Origin: Kribbella flavida DSM 17836
GTDB lineage: Bacteria; Actinomycetota; Actinomycetes; Propionibacteriales; Kribbellaceae
Assembly (NCBI RefSeq): GCF_000024345.1
Contig: NC_013729.1
Coordinates: 6,448,001 to 6,512,000, forward strand
Direction of reading: 5' to 3'
Length of the DNA stretch: 64,000 bases
Shown here: one piece after another, positions 55,306 to 62,772 of the stretch
How positions within the stretch are numbered: the stretch's first letter is position 1
Layout: each line of letters opens with the position of its first letter
The notes under the pieces: model-generated
Databases searched by the model: none
What the model was told of the DNA's origin: nothing
Seen by the model: only the letters and a program-made list of their open reading frames with translations
Made by a program: the position numbers and the translations under genes

Positions 55306-56886
55306 ATGTCGGTCGATGTCGTGCCGGACGGGAATCTGGCGCATTCCAGGTCGTACGTCGTGACCGCGCTGGAGCTTTTTGCCCGCTACGGCGAGCGGAC
55401 TGCGATCGTGGCCGGGGACCACCGGCTGAGCTACGCCGGGCTGCGGACCCAAGTGCTCGACTTGGCCGCCACCCTGCAGGAGCGCGGCGTCGGTGCCGGC
55501 ACCGGTGTGCTGGTGCTGGCCGGCAACACGGCCGAGCTGCCCGCTCTCCAGTTGGCGCTGCACCTGGTCGGCGCCCGGACGATGTGGATCGCCCCGATCG
55601 CGGGCCGCCGGGAGATCGAGGCGTTCGCCCGGTTGTCCCAGCCGGACGTGTTCGTCTACGACGCGACCAGCAAGGCCGTGCTCGGCGAGCGCCTGGCCGT
55701 CCAGCTCGGCGTACCGGTGCACTGCCTGGGTCCGGGTGGCCTGGGGCCGGACCTGCTGCGGCCGCGGCCGGACGGAGCCACCCGGTTCGAGCCGGAGCAT
55801 GACGACGTGGAGCCGGCCACCTGCCTGCAGACCAGCGGCACCACCGGCGAGCCGAAGCTGGTGCACCACCGGCAGGCGTTCTACGAGCAGATCCTCACGC
55901 TGGCCGCCGACTACCTGGCCGCCGGGCTGCCGGTCCTGCGGCACCTGTCGCACTCGCCGATGGCGTTCGCCAGCGGGCAGATCACCAGCTTCTTCAACCT
56001 GTTCCTGGGCGGCGTGCTGTTCCTCGAGAACGAGTGGGACGCGGGCCGCGCGCTGGCCACGATCGAGCGCGAGCGGATCAACTCGACGTACGTGTCACCG
56101 CCGTTGCTCTACCAGCTGCTGGACCACCCGGACCTGGCGACCACCGACGTGAGCAGCCTGTTCATGCTCAACGTGGGCGCCGGTCCGGCCGCGCCGTCCA
56201 GGCTGCGGCAGGCGATCGCCCGGTTCGGCCCGGTGCTGCGCATCGTCTACGGCCTGAGCGAGGTCATCGTCGTCACCGCCCAGCCGGGCCTGACCGAGGA
56301 CCCGGAGCACCCGGAACGCCTGCGCTCCTCCGGTACGCCGTACGGGGACGTGCGGGTGGAGATCCGCGACGCCGACGGCCACCGGCTGCCGCCCGGCCAG
56401 ACGGGTGAGATCTACGCGACCAGCAAGCTGCGTTTCGCCGGCTACTGGGGCCGCCCGGACCTCACCGAGCGGGCGATCGTCGAGGGCTGGGTCCGGACCG
56501 GTGACCTGGGTTACCTGGACGCCGACGGCTACCTGTACGTCGTCGACCGGGTGCAGGACACGATCGTCACCGGCGCGAGCAACTGGAACGTCTACTGCCG
56601 CCCGATCGAGGACCTGCTGCAGGCTCAGCCCGGGATCCGCGCGGCCGCTGTCATCGGCGTACCGGACGACGAGTTCGGCGAGGTGCCGCACGCGTACGTC
56701 GCGCGTTACCCGGACGCCGCGGTGACGGCCGAGGCGCTGCAGGAGGCGGTCCGGGACGAGTACAACGCGATGTGGGTGCCACGCCGGATCGAGTTCGTCG
56801 ACGCGCTGCCGCTGACGTCGGCGCACAAGGTCGACAAGGTGGCGCTGCGGTCCGCGGCCGCCGGGGCAGCGCGCGGTCCGGTATGA
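55306..56886 (+). CDS. AMP-forming acid ligase (ANL superfamily)
   Basis: 526 residues. P-loop TSGTTGEPK at 176-184 (preceded by LQ), YGLSE about 311, TGDLGYLDADGYLYVVDR as the hinge, and the C-terminal Lys in LTSAHKVDKVALR. Acyl/aryl-CoA ligase or free adenylation enzyme; no carrier or condensation domain is attached. First gene of a rightward, overlapping run with an exporter and a GDSL hydrolase, so it probably activates a carboxylic acid building block. Acid unknown. ATG after GGGGAG. Confidence 0.9.
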   Translation: MSVDVVPDGNLAHSRSYVVTALELFARYGERTAIVAGDHRLSYAGLRTQVLDLAATLQERGVGAGTGVLVLAGNTAELPALQLALHLVGARTMWIAPIAGRREIEAFARLSQPDVFVYDATSKAVLGERLAVQLGVPVHCLGPGGLGPDLLRPRPDGATRFEPEHDDVEPATCLQTSGTTGEPKLVHHRQAFYEQILTLAADYLAAGLPVLRHLSHSPMAFASGQITSFFNLFLGGVLFLENEWDAGRALATIERERINSTYVSPPLLYQLLDHPDLATTDVSSLFMLNVGAGPAAPSRLRQAIARFGPVLRIVYGLSEVIVVTAQPGLTEDPEHPERLRSSGTPYGDVRVEIRDADGHRLPPGQTGEIYATSKLRFAGYWGRPDLTERAIVEGWVRTGDLGYLDADGYLYVVDRVQDTIVTGASNWNVYCRPIEDLLQAQPGIRAAAVIGVPDDEFGEVPHAYVARYPDAAVTAEALQEAVRDEYNAMWVPRRIEFVDALPLTSAHKVDKVALRSAAAGAARGPV

Positions 56887-58139
56887 GGCCGACGCCGAGG
56901 ACCTCCCTGGTCACCCTGTTCGCCGCCGACATCCTCTCCGCGCTCGGCACCCGGGTGTCGGCCGTGGCGATTCCCTGGCTGGTCCTGATGACCACCGGCA
57001 GCGCGGCCAAGATGGGCCTGATCGCCGCCGCCGAGATGCTGCCGTACGCGCTGACCGGCGTACTCGCGGCGCCGCTCGCGGACCGCTTCGGCCTGCGCCG
57101 GACCTCGATCGTCACCGACGCGGGCAGCGCGCTGGCGATGGTCACGGTGATTCTCAGCCCGGGGTCGTCGTTCCTCCAGCTGGCCGCGCTGGTCGCGATC
57201 GGCGGTGCGCTGCGCGGGATCGGCGACCGGGTCAAGCACGTGATGCTGCGGCCGCTCGCCGAGCAGTGCGGCGTCCAGATGCTGCGGATCACCTCGCTCT
57301 ACGAAGGGCTGAGCCGGGCGGCGACACTGGTCGGGGCGCCGCTCGGCGGGCTGCTGATCGCCTGGCTCGGCACGAACGGGGCGCTGTGGGCCGACGCCGT
57401 CTCCTTCGCCGTCTGCGCCGCCCTGGTCGCCGCCCTGGTCGCCCTGCCCCCCGAGCAGTCGCCGGAGGTGGAGGCGCCCGCCCGGGAGCCGTACTGGACC
57501 GCGCTGCGCGGCGGGTTCAGCTTCCTGCGGGCCGACCAGGTCCTGATCGGCATGATGGTGATGACGTTCGCGATCAACGTCTTCAGCCAGGCCAGTGGCG
57601 CCGTCTTCACCCCGCTGTGGGTCGAGGAGGTGGTCGGGTCGCCGGTCGTGCTGGGCCTGCTGTTCGGCGGCTTCGCCGGTGGCGCGCTGCTCGGCAACCT
57701 GATCTTCACCGTGTACGCCGACCGGATCCCGCCGTACCGGGCGTTCGTGATCGGCGCGCTGGTCGGCGGCGCTCCGCGGCTGCTGACGATGGGGCTGTCC
57801 GACCAGGTCTGGCTGGTCGTGTCGGTCAGCTTCCTGTGCGGCATCGCCAACGCCTCGCTGAACCCGGTCATCGGCGTCACCCTGTACGAGCGGGTCCCGC
57901 CGGCGCTGCAGACCCGGGTGTTCGGCGTGATCGGCGCGATCACCTTCGCCGGCATCCCGGTGGGCAGCCTGCTCGGCGGCTGGAGCGTGGCCCTGTTCGG
58001 CCTGCGCCCGGCCCTGCTGCTGGCCGGCGGCCTCTTCCTGCTCGCCACCCTGATCCCGGTCGTCCAGATGTACCGCCGGCCGCTCTCGATCCCGACCTAC
58101 GGCGCCACCACCAGCCCCAAGACCGAGGAGGCCGCGTGA
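56883..58139 (+). CDS. MFS transporter, putative exporter of the locus
   Basis: 418 residues, twelve predicted helices, of the MFS_3-like type (ADILSALGTRVSAVAIPWLVL, ADRFGLRRTSIV with motif A between TM2 and TM3). ATG overlaps the ligase stop as ATGA; its stop overlaps the next gene as GTGA. This coupling to biosynthetic enzymes implies product export or self-resistance. Confidence 0.9.
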   Translation: MRPTPRTSLVTLFAADILSALGTRVSAVAIPWLVLMTTGSAAKMGLIAAAEMLPYALTGVLAAPLADRFGLRRTSIVTDAGSALAMVTVILSPGSSFLQLAALVAIGGALRGIGDRVKHVMLRPLAEQCGVQMLRITSLYEGLSRAATLVGAPLGGLLIAWLGTNGALWADAVSFAVCAALVAALVALPPEQSPEVEAPAREPYWTALRGGFSFLRADQVLIGMMVMTFAINVFSQASGAVFTPLWVEEVVGSPVVLGLLFGGFAGGALLGNLIFTVYADRIPPYRAFVIGALVGGAPRLLTMGLSDQVWLVVSVSFLCGIANASLNPVIGVTLYERVPPALQTRVFGVIGAITFAGIPVGSLLGGWSVALFGLRPALLLAGGLFLLATLIPVVQMYRRPLSIPTYGATTSPKTEEAA

Positions 58140-58834
58140 GGGAGACCAACGACCCCTACTGCCTGCGCCCCGGCGAGAGCGCGGAGCTGCTCGCCGGGCA
58201 TCCCTGGCGTCGCTTCGTCGTCCTGGGTGACAGCGTGGCGGAGGGGCTGTGCGAGCCGGTGGAGGGCTACAGCGACCTGCAGTGGGCTGACCGCCTGGCG
58301 GCCGAGCTCAGCGCCTCAGCGCCCGGTCTGGAGTACCTCAACCTGGGCGTGAGCGGGCTCCGCGCCCACGAGATCCACGCGACGCAACTGGACCGCGCCC
58401 TGGCGTTCCGGCCGGACCTGGCCCTGGTGGTCGGCGGCGGCAACGACGCCTTCGGCGCCCGGTACGACGCCGACCGGGTGGATGCCGAGCTGGAGGCGAT
58501 GGTGACCGCGCTGCAGGCGGCCGGTGCCGACGTGATCACGCTCGGCATGTTCGACGTGTCCGCCAGCCCGGCGGTCGCGGACTGGCTCCGCCCGGGGCTG
58601 CACGAGCGGATGCGCCGGCTGTCGGAGCGCACCCGGGCGCTGGCCCAGCGGCTCGGCACCCTGCACGTGCACCTGACCACCCACCCGCTGTCGACCGATC
58701 CGGGCCTGTACAGCGCCGACGGCCGGCATGGCAACGCCCGCAGCGACGCGGTCGCCACCGCGGAGACCTTGCGACTTCTCGGCCGGCATTTGTCCGGTCG
58801 CCGGGAAATGCACGTCACGAAGACCGGAAAATGA
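58136..58834 (+). CDS. Cytosolic SGNH/GDSL hydrolase
   Basis: 232 residues, no signal peptide. FVVLGDSVAEGL (Ser), NLGVSGLRAHE, VVGGGNDAFGARYD (Asn). The usual C-terminal DxxH is less clear: DGRHGNARSD near residue 200 is the probable Asp/His. GTG start in a GTGA overlap with the transporter. Could act as esterase or acyltransferase on the pathway product. Confidence 0.82.
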   Translation: MRETNDPYCLRPGESAELLAGHPWRRFVVLGDSVAEGLCEPVEGYSDLQWADRLAAELSASAPGLEYLNLGVSGLRAHEIHATQLDRALAFRPDLALVVGGGNDAFGARYDADRVDAELEAMVTALQAAGADVITLGMFDVSASPAVADWLRPGLHERMRRLSERTRALAQRLGTLHVHLTTHPLSTDPGLYSADGRHGNARSDAVATAETLRLLGRHLSGRREMHVTKTGK

Positions 58835-58839
58835 CACGA

Positions 58840-58882
58840 CGAATTGACCGGACGGTGCAATCAATTCGAATGGATCGAATTG
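58840..58882. promoter_or_regulatory. CGAATTG operator cluster before the O-methyltransferase
   Basis: A perfect palindrome CAATTCGA-ATGGA-TCGAATTG (58862-58882), plus a third CGAATTG at 58840-58846. In an AT-richer intergenic stretch 130-170 bases upstream of the methyltransferase. Looks like a TetR/MarR-type dimer site. No regulator gene is present in the visible part of the locus. Confidence 0.5.
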
Positions 58883-59012
58883 CGGGCGGATCACCGGAAC
58901 CAATCATCCGAAAGCAACCGCAGATTCCCGCCGGCCGGCGTCAGGGAAACCCGCCGACCGCCACCACCACACGCTGCCGGAAGGCGGCCGACAAACCTCT
59001 GGGAGGGCACCG

Positions 59013-59999
59013 ATGAACGACCGCCCCGAAGCGCTCGGACTGCTCGAGTTCTGGGCGATGACCGACCTGGTCACGCCGATGGCGCTGCGGACCGTCGCCA
59101 CCCTGCGGATCGCCGACCTGCTGGCCGGCGGGCCGCGCGACCTCAAGGACCTGGCGGTGGCGGCGAGCTGCGACGCCGACGCCCTCGGCCGGGTGCTGCG
59201 GTACCTGGCCGCCCGCGGCATCTTCGTCGCGCTCGCCGACGACCGGTTCGAGCTGGGCGGTACGGCGCGCTGGATGCTGGACGACGACCCGAGCGCCGCG
59301 CGCCGCTGGCTCGACCAGGACGGCTACGGCGCCACGATGGACCGGGCCCACCTGGACCTGCTCGGCATCGTCCGCCGCGGCGGACCGGTCGAGGCGGCCA
59401 ACAAGACCAGCCTGGACGCGACCGCCGCCGCGTCGTACGACCAGCTGATGGCGGCCAACACCCGCAACGAGGCGCCGCTGCTGGTCCGGGCGATCGACTG
59501 GGGCCGGTTCGAGCACATCGTCGACGTCGGCGGCGGCACAGGGGTCCAGCTGGGCGCTATCCTGACCGCCTTCCCGCAGACCCGCGGCACTCTGGTCGAG
59601 CTGCCCGCCAGTGTCGAGGCGGCCGAGCGCCAGCTGGCCGGCACCGGGCTGACCGGGCGTTGCGACATTCTCGCGGGCAACCTGTTCGACCTGGAGCTGC
59701 CTGCGGCCGACGCGTTCCTGCTGCGGATGCTGCTGCACTCGTTCGAGGACGAGCAGGCCGTCGAGGCCCTGAGCCGGTGCCGCCGGGCACTGCGCCCGGG
59801 CGGTGCGATCTTCGTCGCGGAGGCGGCCGACACCCACCAGGAGGCGTTCACGACGATGGACCTGATCGTCCTGGTGCTCGGCCACGGCCGCGAACGCTCC
59901 CTGACCCAGTACGACGAACTGGCGGCCGCCGCCGGCCTGCGCCGGGTCGCGATCCACACCCCACCCGCCGGCCCCCGCGCCCTCGAGTACACCGCCTGA
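59013..59999 (+). CDS. SAM-dependent O-methyltransferase (Methyltransf_2 type)
   Basis: 328 residues. N-terminal dimerisation/winged-helix part (ALGLLEFWAMTDLVTPMALRT...LRYLAARGIFV), then SAM motif HIVDVGGGTGVQLGAIL near residue 170, LRMLLHSFEDEQAVEALSRC and ALRPGGAIFVAE. Such enzymes methylate hydroxyls of natural products. Starts after GGGAGGGC, 178 bases downstream of the GDSL gene, so it may have its own promoter. Ends 14 bases from the convergent ATP-grasp-like gene. Confidence 0.9.
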   Translation: MNDRPEALGLLEFWAMTDLVTPMALRTVATLRIADLLAGGPRDLKDLAVAASCDADALGRVLRYLAARGIFVALADDRFELGGTARWMLDDDPSAARRWLDQDGYGATMDRAHLDLLGIVRRGGPVEAANKTSLDATAAASYDQLMAANTRNEAPLLVRAIDWGRFEHIVDVGGGTGVQLGAILTAFPQTRGTLVELPASVEAAERQLAGTGLTGRCDILAGNLFDLELPAADAFLLRMLLHSFEDEQAVEALSRCRRALRPGGAIFVAEAADTHQEAFTTMDLIVLVLGHGRERSLTQYDELAAAAGLRRVAIHTPPAGPRALEYTA

Positions 60000-60013
60000 C
60001 CCCACCGGCCCGG

Positions 60014-61405
60014 TCATCCGGCGTCCAGCACGAGGGCGCCGGTGACGTGCACGTTGCGCTTCAGGTTGAGCACCTCGCCCTCGTCCTGGCTGCCGATCCG
60101 GACGTAGCAGCCGGCACCCCGGCGGCCGAAGCTGTACGGACCGATCGAGAACGGGATCTCGGCCTGCTCGACCCGGCCGGACTCCAGGTGCACGAAGTCC
60201 ATCAGCAGCCGGTCCGGTCGGCTGTACTCCTGCAGCAGGTGCGATCCGTCCGCGACGCCCCGGTCGATCGCCGCGGCCCAGTCGTCCGGCGACTGCTCCC
60301 GGCCGACCAGCACCCCTTCGCCACCGAACTCGTCCGCCGGCTTCAGCACCAACCGCTTCCGGTCGGCCAGCGCCATCAGCCGGTTGCTTGCGGTCAGCAA
60401 GGAGGTCCGCGGCAGGTGGGTGCGGATCAGCTCCGCGTCCGCCGCGGGCAGCCGGTCGGCGTCCTCCCAGAGCCAGGCGAAGACCACCTTGTTGCTGAGC
60501 AACCACGACGCCGCCGAGGTGAACAGCGACGCGGTACCGGCGCGCAGCGCGTCCTTGATCGCCTGCAGACCGACCGTCGGTGGCATCTGCGAGCAGACGA
60601 ACAGCCGCAGGATGGCCTCCACTTGCCGCACCTCGGAGGTGCCGTCGGCCGAAGGGATGCGCCCGATCAGCCGGTCGTCCGCATCCAGCTCCAGCCAGTC
60701 GACCGGCAGCACGTCCATCGCGTAGCCGAAATCACGGCCCCGCTGAGCGAAGGGCTCCAGCAGCTCGACCAGCCGGGCCGGGTCGTGCGACTCCGGGTAC
60801 TCCCCGTCGGTCCGGAAGAGCATCGTCAGTCGGTCCCGCTCCGCGAGGCCCAGCGTCGCGCCGACCGCGGCGTACCGGGCGTCGACCGCGGACGGCGGGG
60901 CCGAGGCTGCCAGTCGATCGGCCAGCTCGTGCCGGTGCAGCAGTTGCAGGAACCGCTCGGACACCTGCTCGGAGTCCCAGACGCTGCCCACGTCACTGCC
61001 GATGTTGAACTCGACGAACTTCGGGACACCGCCGGTCAGCAGCACATCCGGCCGTCCGGCCGTCACCAGGTGCTCCCCGAGCAGCTCGTCGTCGTCCAGG
61101 AACTCGACCCGGCCGTCGGGGATCCCGAGCAGCTTCCGCAGCTCACCTGCGGTCCTCGCCCGGCGGAGACAACACTCCAGGACGAGCTGCAGCATACGGT
61201 CGCTGAGCCCGTAGAGCCGGTCCAGCCAGTCCCTGCGGACCAGGACCGGCCGCAGCGGCTTCCAGGTCTCGTTGTACGTCGCGATCTCGTGGAAGACCGA
61301 CTTCCAGCCCTCGGTACCGGCGGCCAGGACCTCAGCACGCAGGTCGTCGGGCAACTCGGCCCAGCAGTCGAAGCCGGGCCGGTCCACCCAGTCGTCGGCA
61401 GTCAT
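60014..61405 (-). CDS. Circularly-permuted ATP-grasp-like ligase, paralogue 1
   Basis: 463 residues. KFVEFNIGSDVGSVWD (129-144) and LVLKPADEFGGEGVLVG (352-368, Lys355 as likely ATP ligand) resemble the circularly permuted ATP-grasp type 2 signature. The C-terminus GEVLNLKRNVHVTGALVL is also conserved. It aligns without gaps to paralogue 2 for at least 170 residues; over residues 81-150 I count 52 of 70 identical. ATP-grasp enzymes commonly join a carboxylate to an amine; substrate unknown. ATGA overlap with paralogue 2. Not a named family that I recognise. Confidence 0.75.
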   Translation of the reverse strand: MTADDWVDRPGFDCWAELPDDLRAEVLAAGTEGWKSVFHEIATYNETWKPLRPVLVRRDWLDRLYGLSDRMLQLVLECCLRRARTAGELRKLLGIPDGRVEFLDDDELLGEHLVTAGRPDVLLTGGVPKFVEFNIGSDVGSVWDSEQVSERFLQLLHRHELADRLAASAPPSAVDARYAAVGATLGLAERDRLTMLFRTDGEYPESHDPARLVELLEPFAQRGRDFGYAMDVLPVDWLELDADDRLIGRIPSADGTSEVRQVEAILRLFVCSQMPPTVGLQAIKDALRAGTASLFTSAASWLLSNKVVFAWLWEDADRLPAADAELIRTHLPRTSLLTASNRLMALADRKRLVLKPADEFGGEGVLVGREQSPDDWAAAIDRGVADGSHLLQEYSRPDRLLMDFVHLESGRVEQAEIPFSIGPYSFGRRGAGCYVRIGSQDEGEVLNLKRNVHVTGALVLDAG

Positions 61406-62772
61406 CGGCGGTCGTCGACCAGCAACGGGCCGGTGACGTGCACGGCGCGCTTGAGGTTGAGCACCTCGCCGTGCTCGTGCGACCCCACCCGCAGGAAGCA
61501 CCCGGCGGCCTGTCGCCCGAAGGTGTACTGCCCGACCGAGTACGGCACCTCGGCTTGCAGCTGCTCACCGGAGTCGACGTTGACGAAGTCCATCGTGAGC
61601 CGGTCCGGCCGCACATAGTCCTGCAGCAGGAACGAGCCGTCACCCGAGGTCGCCTCGGCCAGGCCCGCTCGCCACTCGTCGGCCGGGCACTCGTGCCCGA
61701 CCAGCACGCCGGAACCGCCGTACTCGTCGGCGGGTTTGAGGACCAGCTCGGCCTGGCGCCCGGTCGCGTCCTGCACCGCGTCCGCGGTCAGCAGCCGGCT
61801 CCAGGGCACGTGCCGGCGGACGAGCTCCTGGTCGTCGGCGTCCAGCAGCTCGATGTCGTCCCACAGCCAGGTGAGCAGGATCTTGTTCGCCAGCAGCCAG
61901 CCCGCCGACGAGGTGAACAGCCGGGAGGTCCCCGCCTCGACCGCTGCCTTGAGCGCTGCCTGGCCAGGGTTCTGCGGCATGTCCGTGCAGACGAAGAGCC
62001 GGAAGACGGAGTCGACCAGCCGGCCCTGGTTGACCAGCCGGCCCTGCTCGTCGGACTCCAGCCAGTGCACCGGCGCCACGTCGACGTCGAGGCCGAACGC
62101 CTTGCCGCGGTCGATGAACGGGTCCAGCAGCTTGAGGATCGCCGGGATGTTGTCGCTGCCCGGGTAGTCCCCCTCGGTCCGCAGCACCAGCGTCAGCCGG
62201 CTGCCCGGTTCCAGCTCGAGCAGGTCGACGATCGCCCGGTACCGCTGGTCGACCGGCGACGGCGGCGCGTCCACCAGTACCAGCTCGTCGAGCCCGTGGC
62301 TGCGGAACATCTCCAGGAACCGGGTCGACACGCCCTCGGTGTCCCAGACGCAGCCGACCTCGCTGCCGATGTTGAACTCGACGAACTTCGGGATCCCGTC
62401 GCTGATCAGCACGTCCGGCCGGCCGGACTGGATCAGGTGCTCGCCGAGCACCTCGTCGTCGTCCAGGTACTCGATCAGGCCGTCCGGAGTACCGAGCAGT
62501 TTCCGCAGCTCCCCGGCGGTCGTTGCCCGGCGCAACGCGGTCTGCAGGACCAGCTCCAGCAGCCGGTCCATCACCCGGCCCAGCTCGTCGTACCGGCCGC
62601 GGTCGATCAGCACCGGCCGCAGCGGCCGCCAGGACCGGTTGAAGGTGAGCACCCGGTCGAACACCCGCCGCCAGTCCTCGTGCCCGGCCGCGACCACCTT
62701 CTCCCGGGTCGCCGCCGGCAGTTCCTGCCAGGCGTCGAAAGGGCGGCCACGCCAGTCGTAGCTCAGGTCCAT
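61402..62772 (-). CDS. Circularly-permuted ATP-grasp-like ligase, paralogue 2
   Basis: 456 residues, MDLSYDWRGRPFDAWQELP at the start. KFVEFNIGSEVGCVWD (129-144), LVLKPADEYGGSGVLVG (343-359), LLQDYVRPDRLTMDFV and C-terminal GEVLNLKRAVHVTGPLLV. Nearly collinear with paralogue 1. ATG at 62772 overlaps the third gene by ten bases; its stop overlaps paralogue 1 as ATGA. The three genes are therefore one translational unit. No signal peptide or carrier domain. Confidence 0.75.
   Translation of the reverse strand: MDLSYDWRGRPFDAWQELPAATREKVVAAGHEDWRRVFDRVLTFNRSWRPLRPVLIDRGRYDELGRVMDRLLELVLQTALRRATTAGELRKLLGTPDGLIEYLDDDEVLGEHLIQSGRPDVLISDGIPKFVEFNIGSEVGCVWDTEGVSTRFLEMFRSHGLDELVLVDAPPSPVDQRYRAIVDLLELEPGSRLTLVLRTEGDYPGSDNIPAILKLLDPFIDRGKAFGLDVDVAPVHWLESDEQGRLVNQGRLVDSVFRLFVCTDMPQNPGQAALKAAVEAGTSRLFTSSAGWLLANKILLTWLWDDIELLDADDQELVRRHVPWSRLLTADAVQDATGRQAELVLKPADEYGGSGVLVGHECPADEWRAGLAEATSGDGSFLLQDYVRPDRLTMDFVNVDSGEQLQAEVPYSVGQYTFGRQAAGCFLRVGSHEHGEVLNLKRAVHVTGPLLVDDRR

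Noticed and set aside
58844..61618. 924-codon plus-strand frame spanning the methyltransferase and the ATP-grasp-like gene
   Set aside because: Crosses two genes out of frame and has low-complexity Arg/Pro/Gly sequence; GC-driven absence of stops.
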